A DNA stretch of 64,000 bases, from contig JAGTJM010000061.1 in assembly GCA_020747015.1 (NCBI GenBank), positions 1 through 64,000 of the forward strand, written 5' to 3'. A program made the position numbers and the translations under genes. The notes beneath the pieces are model-generated. The model was not told where the DNA came from and searched no databases. It saw only the letters and a program-made list of their open reading frames with translations. This document shows, piece by piece, positions 1 to 10,810 of this stretch (positions are counted from its first letter, which is position 1; every line of letters begins with the position of its first letter). Source of the DNA: Pyrenochaeta sp. MPI-SDFR-AT-0127 (Eukaryota; Ascomycota; Dothideomycetes; Pleosporales; Cucurbitariaceae).

Positions 1-637
1 AGCTGACCGGTTTGATCGCCTTGAACCAGAAGACGCCGTCCTTGTCTGAATGTAAGATACGCCTCCCGTTGGGACCGTCATACCCTTCGTGCTGAACATT
101 GTAGAATCCTTTCGAGTCTGTCTCCAAACATCAATCTTTAATGCTTCTACGGGCTTCCCGTCTGCGTCACGAATTATACAGAGTACCAATAGAGGCTCTC
201 CGTCCTCGTCGTTGGATATAGCTGAGCCGGATGCAACGCTACGTGCCTCGAGAGTGTGAAATGAGCCAAGTACTGTTCCCTCTGTTGCCACCGATGGCTT
301 GGTGTGATCGATCGAATTGACAAACACAGAAAGGCCGAGAATGTCTGATAGAGGAATCATTTCCTACAAGATTTGATTTAGCAAAGTCTTGATTGAGACA
401 AACATCCAATATCTTACTTACCTGGCGGACATTCGTGCGCATTTGGCCAACGGCTGTTAGAAACTCAATACTCCTCATCCATTTGTCTGTGCTTAGCCTA
501 GTTTCCCGAGCGAAGTTGTGAAGACTGTGCACCAGTCTGTCAAGATCGAATCTCGTTGGGAGATCGAGATTTTGAGTGTTTATCAGGACTACATTTTTAG
601 CGATGGTTTCCACATTCATCTTAAGAATTGGCGGCAT
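1..637 (-). CDS. Hydroxyquinol/catechol 1,2-dioxygenase-like intradiol dioxygenase (partial, apparent frameshift)
   Basis: Start ATG at 637; exon 1 637-422, a 58-base intron 421-364 with GTAAGT donor, then exon 2 to the left edge, so the C-terminal catalytic half is missing. The N-terminal helical linker typical of catechol/hydroxyquinol dioxygenases is visible (FLTAVGQM, then EMIPLSDILGLS and VNSIDH), followed by the start of the beta-sandwich domain (ATEGTVLGSFH, then LKIDVW). After DVW the frame breaks: around 122-126 one G appears to be missing, and the family motif resumes in another frame as ETDSKGFYNVQHEGYDGPNG. Family knowledge: these non-haem Fe(III) enzymes open hydroxyquinol or catechol rings; the nearby maleylacetate reductase favours hydroxyquinol (product maleylacetate). 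The iron ligands (two Tyr, two His) would lie beyond the edge. Either a consensus error or an inactivating mutation is possible. Confidence 0.85.
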
Positions 638-987
638 TTTGACGGTCGAAGGATCTGTGGTGGTAATTCAGGGTCGGAAAGGCAGCGCAAGCTAAGAATC
701 AAAGCAATATCTTCGAGTGATTCTGCTGAGGAATGAGTGGGAGCCTTCGAGCGATGTCAATCTAGTGAAACTGCCAGTCGAAGCCAACTTAATTGGGCTC
801 TTCATATCTAACGTCGAATGTATGTGCACTAATGATATGACGCTGTGGTTCTATCCTTAAACACTAATGGGTTCAGCGATCCTTTCGCCTTACTCGACGT
901 TAATGTCGCGACATAATTGTTCCAGCTAACTGCATGAATACGCGTCTTATATATGTATGAGAATACTCTATCTCTAGGTAGCTGCTA

Positions 988-2436
988 TCACCCTGACTTC
1001 TTAGTATAGAGCGTAGTAAAGTCAAACTGAAGCACATTAGCACCCTGCTCTCTTGTCAGCCGCAATTCTTAATAGTCACCATTGATTTACTCACAAGCTG
1101 AATATTCTTCGCGAGTGCACTATCACTCTCGCTCTTCTTCGCCAATTTCAAGAATTCATCGTTCTCGAGCGCTGTTTCAGGATCTTGTCCAAAGAGCCGA
1201 CGAATATTTCCGCTTGAGATAGGGTTCACGACATCGTTGTATTTCTGCCGTCTGATCTCATCATACGAGTTGAGTATCGCATCGGTCGCTTGGCCAGTGT
1301 GAATGCCGACAAGGCAGTCGTAGAGTCCGCCTACATCGACAATACCTCCTGTGAGGCCCATACCGCCACTGTAACTCGTCAGTCATGTCCTAATCCTGAA
1401 CACGTGTATAGAGGCACATTGGACGTACAAAGGGTTGCAAAGATGCGCCGCATCCGCCGCTAGAAGGACTCGACCAACACGCATCTTCTGCGCAAGACGC
1501 TGGTGGACTTTGTACGGGCTAAAATTGACGATTTTGTAATCCTTGGGGTCCGGGTGTCCGGGAAGAATTTCCTTGAACTTCTTAGGCTGCCGTTCGAGGA
1601 GCTCTTCGCGTGTTAAACCGACTTGGTTCTCGCCGTATGTCACGCGCCATAAGCCGTCGTTGGTGATGCGAGCAGCCATGTACCAATGTTCGGGGTGAAT
1701 GATGAAGTTGGAATCGTTCCAACCAAACTTGGTGAAGTCATAGTAAGTCTATCATATCAGTGAGCGGTAGAAGTCGTCTCGTCTGAGCAGGAAACCTTAC
1801 ATTGGTTGCAACAATCTGCTTATCCCAGGTGGTGCCTGGGAACTCCCAGTCACCGAAAAGCGAGCGACGGATCTTGCTATTCGCGCCGTCACACCCAACG
1901 ATGTAGTCGGCCTCGAGAGTCTTTGCCCCAGTCAGCGTCTTAACTTCAACCCATGCCTTGTCATCGTCTTGCCCTAGACCAACGACTTCATGGCGAAAGT
2001 GGATGTGTACTCCCTTTTGCTGCTGCAAGTGACGGAAGATGAGAGCACCAAGCTGATCCAGAGGGAGACAGTACATTCTCTCCGGATCATCACCTAGCAC
2101 CTCTGCATCAAGGGTAGCAATAACGTCGCCGTTGAATTTGCGCCAGGACACGCCTTTAGGCAGGAAGCCTGCTGCCCTGAGATCATCTGCAACACCGGCC
2201 CGGATGAGTTCGCGCATGGCTGGGGACCCGTAATGTGTTGCACGCGGCTGCTTGTCAATCTCCTCCGTCATTTCGACAAGCGTGACTTGTATGCCCGCCT
2301 TTGCGAGCATGAGTGAAAGCAGAAGGCCAGAAGGCCCGGCTCCTACGACGATGATCTGGAAAGGCACTCAGCACTTATGTATCTACGATAACCTAGAGAT
2401 CACGGTCCTGATTCTTACGTTCCTAAGATTTCCCAT
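988..2436 (-). CDS. FAD-dependent aromatic hydroxylase (phenol/resorcinol-hydroxylase type)
   Basis: Five exons: 2436-2419, 2355-1801, 1748-1429, 1368-1095 and 1044-988, with introns of 63, 52, 60 and 50 bases; total 407 residues, in frame throughout. The start is an 18-base first exon, which joins to give MGNLRNIIVVGAGPSG with the dinucleotide-binding GxGxxG at residues 11-16. The DG motif (VGCDGANSKIRR) and the second FAD motif (VLLAADAAHLCNPFGGMGLTGG) are present, the latter spanning an intron. These are class A flavoprotein monooxygenases using NAD(P)H and O2 to hydroxylate phenolic rings. There is no membrane segment, so it is probably cytosolic. Next to the ring-cleaving dioxygenase and a maleylacetate reductase it could make hydroxyquinol from resorcinol, a dihydroxybenzoate or a 4-hydroxybenzoate-like compound. 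The substrate is inference. The last small exon is chosen from splice signals and a family-like ending. Confidence 0.88.
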
Positions 2437-3291
2437 TGCGTTGCACCCGTCCTGTTCCCTAAAGTTAAATTCAAGTGCAACTACCCCGCGCAGGTATCGT
2501 GTCTTGCGGATGTGATGAAGAGGTCACAGAGGAGTTGGAGATGACGACGTACGCAGTGGCACGACGCAATAAAAAGAAACTGGAGTATTCGAATAGGCAC
2601 TAAGTATAGTCAGTTCCTTGTAGGGATCCAGCAGAATCGACAATAACCTGATTAGGAGCTATTGGTTGTAAAAATAAGGTAGGTATTGAAATGCTTTTTT
2701 TCTGACATTCATGAGGGCATCACGAATCTAGAACTAGGGTATGAAGACGCGGCCGCAAGACTCTTCTCCAAGAGAGGAAAGTGCATATGCGGTGAAATTA
2801 CAATTTACCGAATGAGGGGTAGGCCGAGGAAGTATTGGTTGTTAACGCAGAAATTGTGTGGGGTTGTGTAAAGTGGGGGAAGCGTGTTATACATCAAAAA
2901 TGATAAGGTGGCGTGTTACGCATTTTACGGAGAGAGCTTGCGTAGTCTTATTCACATAAGCATGTAGCCATTTTCCTTAGTTCCTTTTATGATAGCTTAG
3001 AGAACTAGTCATCTTACAAGACAACAATGTTAGACTTGTAAAATACTTCAGCTTTGGACCAATTGGTAGTAGAGAACACTTTTTACTCTTTGCATCAATA
3101 CCATAGGTATACATTGGTGCATGGCAGGACCAATGAGGAAAACAATCTAGTTATCATAAGCGAAGGATTATTTGCAGAGACCCATTAATTGCTGTATCAA
3201 CTCGGCCCTTTCCCCTTTGCCAGACATACACTCCACCATAAACGTCCGACCCGAATATATCAAGTCCCCCAGCACGAGGCCACCCACCCAC
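2437..3291. other. Intergenic spacer, no gene seen
   Basis: Upstream of the flavin hydroxylase and downstream of the transporter, both read leftward. Only short, unconserved open frames occur. It should hold the hydroxylase promoter, but I cannot pick out a specific site. Confidence 0.5.
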
Positions 3292-5012
3292 TTACTCCTC
3301 ATGAGTCTGCACCCCCAACTTCTCAAAAATATTGTGCTTATGCCAAAACGCCCTCGACCTCTTCCCCCAAACATACATTGGAACAACCGTCAAAACCATC
3401 GCAACATTCACCCCGGCAAAAGTATACAACAAGTCCCTTGGCCCGTTCTTCGCCGTCCACTGATTGACAAAATACGTATACCCATAGAAGAGAAAATTCT
3501 TAAACATGATGTTTGCAAGGAAAATCTCATTGGACATGGTGCGGTAGGCATCAAGTGCGTAGGTAATGGATACTCCTACGGTGATACAGACACCGAATAA
3601 CGCGACGCCCCATACAAAGCAGATGAGATAGATGTCCATCTGGTATTGTGCTGTGTAGCCAAATGCGAAGAACCCAGCTGCACTAATGAGGCCTAGCAAT
3701 CCGAGTGGGAGACGGAACTCTGGCTCATAGACACCGCAGTTGCGTCGTGAGAGAAAGACTGCTAGTGGGTCGATGAGGAGGCCTAGGAATGCGCAGCCTA
3801 GTGTGCCACCGATGAATGGGCCAATAGATGTGTAGCCGACGCCAGCGGTGGTGAGGTTATATGGGGGGATGGAAAAGAGTTGCGCGGGGAGGAACGACAC
3901 GCCGACGAAGAAAGAGGTGAGGCCACCCGAGACGACGATGGACCAGAGGGCTCCTATGTTGGTACAAGCTATGAAAGGGCCAACAAATAATGACAACCAG
4001 CTCTCATTGCTATGGACTCCAGTGTAGATTGCCAAGCTCTGAATGTACGTCTTTATAGCTGGGACATTGGTAGGTGTGGCTGCGGTCGATTGCTCTACCG
4101 CATTGCTGAGTGTTGCGAAGTGAACCTCTTTCTCAATGCTCTCATTCTTGTCCGAGAACGTTCCTTCTGTGGTTACAGCTAAGACTTCTTGGACGAGGTC
4201 GTTGGCAGGGCGATGGTATGTAGTCTCAGGTACCAAGAAGAAAACTAGCAGGAGCTGGAGGCCTAGTACCGCAATCAAGATGTGAAAGAGGTAGCGCCAG
4301 CCTAGACTATCTGAGATAGGACCGGTGACAACAGAAGCCAGGATAGAGGAGCAGTTGAGGACGAATGTTTGAATCGTGCTATAGATGGGTCAGAATAGAA
4401 CTCAATGAGAGGAAGGCCTCGTGCTCACTTGTAGTAGCCGCGCTCGTGGACAAAGAACAAATCTCCATGAACAGAAAAGATCAGAGATTCATATGCTGCT
4501 GCACCGAACCCTTGGACAATGCGGGCGGTTAGCAGACTGGTGTAAGTGTTGCTTGCTGAGCCTACGATGGTGCCGGTCAGAGGTAAGAAGGACGCGAGCA
4601 AAAAGACTGGGCGTTTGCCAAACTTTCGGGAGATGACTGAGATGAATGGAGCGGAGGAGGCTGCTACCAGCAACTGATAACCAGCCACTATAGCAATGTC
4701 GCCAATAGGTCGATCAAATTCATTTGCTACTAGGAACAAGCTCGCGTTCAACAGTGGGCCAATGGTCCCAGCGACGGTTGCAGCTCCCAAAGCAAGAGTG
4801 GCAACGAGCGCCCACTTCTTAATCATGGGCCAGTTCAAAGGATCGTTGGGATCGTCACTGGGCTGTGGACTGAGCACAATGTGGGCGTAGCGGCCTTTGC
4901 CATGTTTGAGAAATTTGGTCAACTCCTCAGAGTGGGCCTCTTTCTCGGCAAGCACGACAGTGCCAGGAAGCACCTCGATGCCAGGATGGGTGTCAAGTAT
5001 TCCGAGACCCAT
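3292..5012 (-). CDS. Major facilitator superfamily transporter, DHA1-like
   Basis: Exon 1 5012-4429 and exon 2 4378-3292 with a 50-base intron; the join restores RGYYNTIQTF and gives 556 residues. A hydrophilic N-terminus carrying the fungal MFS signature NDPLNWP is followed by membrane segments starting at WALVATLALGAATVAG. The loop 2-3 motif is ISRKFGKRPVFLLAS, then a second set of helices after a central loop near residues 270-310. Twelve membrane segments are expected. Substrate cannot be read from sequence. Lying inside the hydroxyquinol gene group and on the same strand as the hydroxylase and dioxygenase, an uptake or export role for an aromatic compound is a reasonable inference. Related fungal hydroxybenzoate-catabolism clusters also carry transporters. 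A polyamine, nicotinate or drug substrate is not excluded. Confidence 0.87.
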
Positions 5013-5890
5013 GACGAGAGTGTAGCCGGGAGTGAGCAGTGATGTAGATGTGCTTCAAAAAGTTTGATAAGGAGATCTGGGAGTTGCAATGCTATAGTAA
5101 CAACATATAGAAGCACGGGAATATTGAAAAAAAGTTGAGCATGACACAACAGGGGGCCGTGGCATCTTGTCTATGTTGGGCTCCGTACTCATATGCTTGG
5201 ACCTGTGCCCGTAACGGACGTGGGGATAAGCCACAAGTCATGAAAGCAGTCAAGGTTCGCGGGGCCCCGCATCCTGGGATCTAGCTGAGAAAGGTGTTGC
5301 TAGATCCTACTAGCTCTCAGCGTACTTGCTGTCATGAATTGTGTGTGTGTGCTTCTTACTATCTAGATGTTCTTCTAATGGTTAAGAGTGCTTGATTGAT
5401 GCTAGCCTCTGTTTGCTATGACACGTGGACAGATGTTGAGTGCAGATCGTCTTTTTCTCCTTTCCTTGGTATATTTAAAACATAGTAGCCTTCGATAAAT
5501 ATCTGGGGAAGTTTAATATAAATCTGGGGGTTTAAGGAAAAGCCTGGGGAGGTCTATGCACACATTTTTACACGAGCGAAGCAGCACCGGATTTCACGGG
5601 CCTAGAATGCATTGCAGCTCTTACTTCCAATATTCAAGCATTCGCTTATCGTAGCGTCAAATGCACTCATCTTAGATTTCAACTTGGTTTGACGCAGGTG
5701 TGGCTAGGTTCCCCACGGGGAATGTCCTTTGTTGTTGCGCCTTTCCCCTCATTTACCCCACACAACCCCACATTGAGATGAAGTAGCTAGCACGGTATGT
5801 GAAATGGAGCAAGTGGAGAACGGCCCTGCATGTTCACGAATGACCAGAGAAGCATAGAAGAGAGCAAGCGACATTCAGCAAGTGCAGGTT
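5013..5890. other. Divergent intergenic region between transporter and broken lactonase gene
   Basis: About 880 bases separating a leftward transporter from the rightward metallo-beta-lactamase remnant. It contains a TG-rich run near 5337-5352 and imperfect repeats of TCTGGGG-like sequence around 5501-5550. No gene is supported; it presumably contained two promoters. Confidence 0.45.
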
Positions 5891-6794
5891 ATGAAAAATG
5901 CCATCGCCAACGGAGCGCACGCCGGCCAGTGTGTTGTGCAGTTGCACTTACTGGACGGTGGCAGTCTCTCGACAGCAGACATTTCCATACTCCACGCCAA
6001 TGCAAAGCAAAATTCGTTTCGCATGTATGACTGGTGTTCTCTTATTGTCCATAAGCCATCGGGGCGCCGCGTACTGTGGGATGTGGGCATCAGTTCCGTT
6101 TCTTCGCACTCGGCTTGCAACCTCTTGAGGCGAAGCTCTCGTATGGACTAACGGCGACGTGAAATAGGACACACCGAGGTATACACCGTTTATTCTGCAG
6201 AATCAATTCCCACGTGCGACGCCAGCCGGGCCACGCAGGTCACTCGACGAGCAGCTGAGGGAGCGAGGCATCAAAGTAGACGAAATCGACACAAGTCATT
6301 TTCAGGTGCGTCAGCGTGAAGCCCAATGCGCTTCCTTCTCTCACTTTATCATCCTGTAGTTGGCGGTAGGTTGAGTTTCTGGACACAGCCATGCCCACTG
6401 GGACCATTGTAGGTCCATTAGGAGTGAATGCCCTGGCGCAAAAGGGGCTGTTTGGACCGGGCACAGCAGCGCATTGTTCCCCAGACCACCTCACTGACGG
6501 CAAGCCGACAATCGACTTTGAATGGGATGGCCGGTTCTTCGATCAACAAGGACATGCGACGGAGAGCTGGGCAGAGCTTTCTGGCCATGGACGCAATGGG
6601 GTCATTTCGAAAAGGCAATGGACCTCTTTGGTGACGGTAGCTTCTGGGAGATACAGGCACCAGGGCACATGCCAGGAAACCTGTGCGCAGCGGCTTGGAT
6701 CAAGGCCGGCTCTGATATGGTGCTGATGTCGATTCTCGGGGAGGAGGCCAGGAGGACATGGCCGGAAAGAGTGCAGCGTGGGGAGGCGCCGTGA
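5891..6794 (+). pseudogene. Metallo-beta-lactamase-fold hydrolase (lactonase-like) pseudogene
   Basis: Pieces of one metallo-beta-lactamase-fold protein appear in order but in different frames. An N-terminal block (QLHLLDGGSLSTADISILHA, SLIVHKPSG, VLWDVGISS) starts at ATG 5891. SLDEQLRERGIKVDEIDT lies near 6240-6290. The zinc-binding signature SHAHWDHCRSIRS is at about 6387-6425, GLFGPGTAAHCSPDHLTDG at about 6445-6500, and FGDGSFWEIQAPGHMPGN at about 6620-6680. Between these the frame changes: around 6080-6170, one extra A near 6291, near 6430, and near 6590. A probable intron (about 6307-6388) is still recognisable before the HxHxDH motif. Family knowledge: such proteins hydrolyse lactones, esters or lactams with two zinc ions. 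Multiple shifts argue for a dead gene, though some could be sequence errors. It sits between the transporter and the reductase of the catabolic cluster. Confidence 0.75.
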
Positions 6795-6810
6795 AGGAAA
6801 GGGGAAGGGG

Positions 6811-6842
6811 CACTGACACTGACACTGACACTGGCACTGGCA
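6811..6842. repeat. Hexanucleotide microsatellite (CACTGA)n
   Basis: Tandem CACTGA/CACTGG units, about five copies, lying just after the metallo-beta-lactamase remnant and about 160 bases before the reductase start. Confidence 0.85.
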
Positions 6843-6998
6843 TACGACGTACCTACCCCACACTGGGCACAAAAGGGACTTACCTTACAGACGGGGTAAC
6901 AAACGCGAATACCGAAATCTAAATACATATGCATGTATTGTGGATACGAGAAGCATCAGGTATGAATTAGTAGAAACCATCCAAGAAATCAATTAGCA

Positions 6999-7989
6999 AT
7001 GACAGACCCGTTGACCATTGGTGTGATTGGTCCTGCTGGCTTCGGCGGCTCCTACCTGTGTGTCGAGCTGCTCAACCGCGGCCACAACGTGCGAGGCATT
7101 TCACGCTTCCCCGAGCGACTCGGCGCTCATCAAAGATACACCACACGCTCCATCGATATCGGCACAGTTCCCATCGAGGACCTTGCCGATGCCGTCAAAG
7201 GAGTCGATGTCCTCATCAACCAGTGCGGCCCGCACACCAGCGGAGAAAATGCATTGGTCTACCGTACGCGTCATGCTCCTCTACGTGCTCTTGAACCTTG
7301 CTAACTCCAGCCTAGAGCCCTTCCTTGAGCTCACGCGCAAGATTATTCTTGCCATCCGCGCCGCACAGGTGCCATACTTCATCATGATCGGCGGCTGCGG
7401 CTCTCTGCACATGCCTGGCAAGCCGTACCAAAGCGTGTGTGAGTCGCCGGACTGGTGGCTCGCATATCGTCGAGGCATCGCCGATAGCCACGCCCACGTC
7501 TCGTACATGGAGGAGCGCCTGGGCTTGCTGGGCACGAATCTGCGTGATTACCGCAATGCTCGCGCCAAGCTCAACAGCCCTGCTAACCTGACCGTTGACG
7601 AAGCACAGAAAGCTCGCAAGATTGTCACAGAGTACGAGGCTGCCGTCACCAAGAATGACCGTGCCCTCACCTTCGTGACAGCTTGTCGCACCAGCTTCAT
7701 GTTCTTTGACGGCAACACGGCTTTTCGATGGACCTATGTCTCTCCCTCAGCGCTCTACCGTCCTGGAAAACGGACTGGCTCTTATGAGATTCTCTTCGAC
7801 GAGCTGGCACTGAAGCCGACGTCGCCTGGTCACGATGCACTCGAGGGCCGCTTGCACGGAATCACTGCTGCAGATCTGGCAATTGCCATAGCAGACGAAG
7901 CGGAAAAGCAGGAAAAGGCAGGCAGGCACTGGACAGCATATGCGGATCTAAGTGACGATACTCCTCATCCTTCATATGTTACTATATGA
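6999..7989 (+). CDS. Atypical short-chain dehydrogenase / NAD(P)-binding reductase
   Basis: Two exons, 6999-7263 and 7316-7989, with a 52-base intron (GTACGC to CCTAG); the join gives ENALVYQPFLELTRK and a 312-residue protein. The N-terminus is a Rossmann nucleotide-binding fold (GVIGPAGFGGSY at residues 8-19, then RGISR). A later motif, WTYVSPSALYRPGKRTGSYE, is characteristic of the atypical SDR families that bind NAD(P)H, such as YwnB-like proteins. No catalytic YxxxK is evident, as usual in that group. There is an insertion of about 60 residues (PYQSVCESPDWW to AVTKND) compared with bacterial relatives. Soluble. The role in the cluster is not predictable; reduction of an aromatic or lactone intermediate is one option, and a regulatory NmrA-like role is another. 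Confidence 0.82.
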
Positions 7990-8410
7990 ACTATCTATGA
8001 AACATTGAAGTTCAAGCAATCAGCATCTAAGTTGATGCAGTCTTGTTTTGAATCTCTTTGAATAAAGACGAGATGATGTGCTCGCATCCACGCTACTCTT
8101 ATCTATTCAAGTGCTCAAAGATTACCTCCAAGTAAACCACGAATATCTGTCTCATCTCGTACGTAGCAATTCTATGACAAACATACAACAAAATACAGAG
8201 TGTGGGGTATCTACAGATAAACTACCTCCAATTTCTCCACAACCGCCCACACGCCCACTTACCCACACCCACATTGACCTATTGCCCGCACTCCCACAAC
8301 ACCCTCACCCAATCGTGCAGCTATTCAATGCGAGATTTCCGCCACTTTCAACATGCATTAGTACGATTAAAACGCAAGATTCTACATGCGTCCACCCAAT
8401 TTATCCCGCC
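7990..8410. other. Promoter region of the first P450
   Basis: No separate gene. The P450 frame stays open upstream, with an in-frame ATG near 8174. The start at 8411 is preferred because it begins directly with the membrane anchor. The stretch 8220-8330 is C-rich (pyrimidine-rich coding strand), common in fungal leaders. Confidence 0.5.
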
Positions 8411-10158
8411 ATGCACCATCTCCCGGCGTTAGCAGCCCTCGCCGCCATAGTGGCCTGGGTGCTGCTTCAGCGCATCAGTTCCCGCGTCAAGGTACCAAAA
8501 GGCCTTCGCCACGTCCCTGGACCCCGCGGCCTTCCAATCGTGGGCAACACATTCCAGCTAGGCGAGTACCCGCACCGCACCATCATCGACTGGTCAAGAA
8601 AGTACGGCGAGCTTTTCAAAATCAGAATTGGGTACGAGAATTGGGTATTCATCAATAGTCCATCTGCGGTGCGTGAGATCATGGACAGACAGTCTGCGGT
8701 TACATCAGGACGACAGCAGTTCCCTGTGCTTATGGACATTATTTCTGGAGGCAAGCGGTTCTTGTTCATGAACTATACACCCAAGTGGAGGAGATTAAGA
8801 GCTACGGTACACAGACTGCTCACACCAAAGGCATCGCAGGGTTTCAGACCCAGCCAGGAATTTGAGGCAAAGCAGCTCATCCACGATATCTTGACCGACA
8901 ATGCCAACCAGGAGAACTTTTACATGCATGTTAGAAGATATACTACGTCTGTCGTAATGACGAGCACCTACGGGAGGAGGGTGCCCGTGTGGGTATGAAC
9001 TCCACAGCACCAGTCCGTACACATGCCAATGCGCTGACATACCCCAGGACTGCGAAGATGTTCGGGAGATATACGGCCTCATGAAAGAGTTTTCAGAGAA
9101 TGCAAGGCCCGGAGCGTTCCTAGCTGATGTGTATCCTCCGCTGGTAAAACTTCCAATACCACTACAATGGTGGCGCGCTCGCGCTCTGCGGTATTACAGA
9201 CGTCAGCGAGACATTTGGATGAAATACTGGAACACGCTGGAAACGCAGATTGCCCAGAACGTGGCGCCAGAATGCTTCGTCAGACAGTGGCACGATGCTG
9301 GGTTTGAAAAGCAGAATGTGGATAACGAACAAGCGGCATTTGTCGCAGGCAGTACGTCAATCAATCCTTGTGTAAGCACTATATCTACCCTACATATAAT
9401 TTACATGACCCGCAGCAATGATCGAAGCCGGCTCAGAAACCACATCCGCAGCACTAAACATCGCCATCAAGTATCTCGCCGCCTTCCCCGAAGCCCAACG
9501 AGCCGCCCATGAGGAGCTCGCCCGCGTAATCGGAGAATCACAATCCCCTACCTTCGAAGACGAACCCTCTCTCCCCTACATCCGCGCAATGGTCAAAGAA
9601 ACCCTCCGTATCCGACCAGTAACCACCATGGGAAGCCCGCACTACACCACCAGCGACGTGACATACAAAGACTTCTTCATTCCCAAAAACACCGTCGTTA
9701 GTCTCAGCCAATACGCCATCCACTACGACCCCGCGCGATGGGACGACCCCGAGAAGTTCGATCCCTCGCGCTATCTGAGCTACCCACTGACGGCAGGCGC
9801 ATATGCTGCTAGCGGTGATGCCAATGCGCGGGACCACTTCGATTTCGGTGCCGGGCGTCGAATTTGTCCTGGTATGCACTTGGCTGAGAACAGTCTCTTC
9901 ATCACCCTGTCTAAGATCCTGTGGGCGTTTGAGATCAGGCCGCCGTTTGGGTCGGATGCAAAGGAGGAAGAGGTGGATGTGTCGGATGCGGCGTTTGAGC
10001 CAGGGATGAACACTTTGCCGAAGCCGTATAAGATTCGATTTGTTGCGAGAAGCCCGGCGATTGAGAGGACGCTGCGGGAGGAGTGGAAGGTGGCGCAGGA
10101 GAATGGGTTCATGCTTGGGAATGTGAGAGTGGATACTGCGGGAATGATGGTCAGCTAG
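8411..10158 (+). CDS. Cytochrome P450 monooxygenase (cluster member)
   Basis: Three exons, 8411-8992, 9048-9351 and 9416-10158, introns of 55 and 64 bases, 542 residues. The start gives a short N-terminal membrane anchor (LPALAALAAIVAWVLLQ) followed by the proline-rich hinge (HVPGPRGLPIVGN). The I-helix oxygen-binding motif is AGSETTS at about residues 300-306, the K-helix ExxR is ETLR at 357-360, and the haem loop is FDFGAGRRICPG with ligand Cys446. It is an ER-anchored haem monooxygenase needing P450 reductase. Style (open, microsomal E-class) matches fungal P450s that hydroxylate or O-dealkylate small aromatics, but the family cannot be assigned without comparison. It lies head-to-tail after the reductase and before the alpha/beta hydrolase, suggesting an upstream step that feeds the phenolic pathway. 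Confidence 0.92.
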
Positions 10159-10810
10159 GCGTGACCTGAGATCGATGGCTAGATTTATTTCAGGGTCTTT
10201 TTGGTTTAAAATCTGGAGAGATATGTAGACTAAGCATGGGGATGACTCATGCAGCTCACGACACGAGCACTTGTAACTATCGTTATTCTATTAAGAAATG
10301 TTTCACACCATTGTGAAAGCCATTTGAGCGTAAGATTTCTACTACCACGCAATGTATTCCGTCATGCTATCTGAAACTGCCAGCTGTTCCAAGCATGGCC
10401 ACTTCTGTTTGTCCATAGCGTGGCAGCACATAGGCTTGGATCTAACTGTTTACCTTCCATTGTCGATCCAGGCACTCCTTGTGTCAAAGAGTAAATGCCC
10501 GCTAAGATGACCACGTTCAAAGTCCACCGTGATGCTCCGCCTGAGAAGAACCATTTTACGACTAAAGAGGTGGGGTTGGGCTTCCGAGTACACGTAGAAA
10601 GAGTGCTTTCCACAACCCCCCTCTTCCAACCCCCTCTCCCCCTCCTTCCCCAGACAAGCTATCAAAGTCAAGGCACATGACTTGCCAAACTACACGACTT
10701 CGTATCTAACGAGCTGTAACTCCTCCTAGCCTACCCAGAACTCTAACTCAAGTGATTATCATTCCAATTTCTACATCGCCAGAGCCGCCCTCTAGAATAG
10801 TCCAACAATC
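10159..10810. other. Intergenic spacer, P450 to hydrolase
   Basis: Terminator of the P450 and promoter of the alpha/beta hydrolase. A CT-rich patch at 10610-10660 may be leader sequence. No coding region is supported. Confidence 0.45.

Noticed and set aside
3172..3600. Rightward frames opposite the end of the first transporter
   Set aside because: Antisense shadow of the transporter coding strand; no motif.
8078..8410. Extended N-terminus for the first P450
   Set aside because: Open upstream, but the ATG at 8411 directly begins a typical membrane anchor; upstream residues are Pro/His/Thr-rich leader-like.
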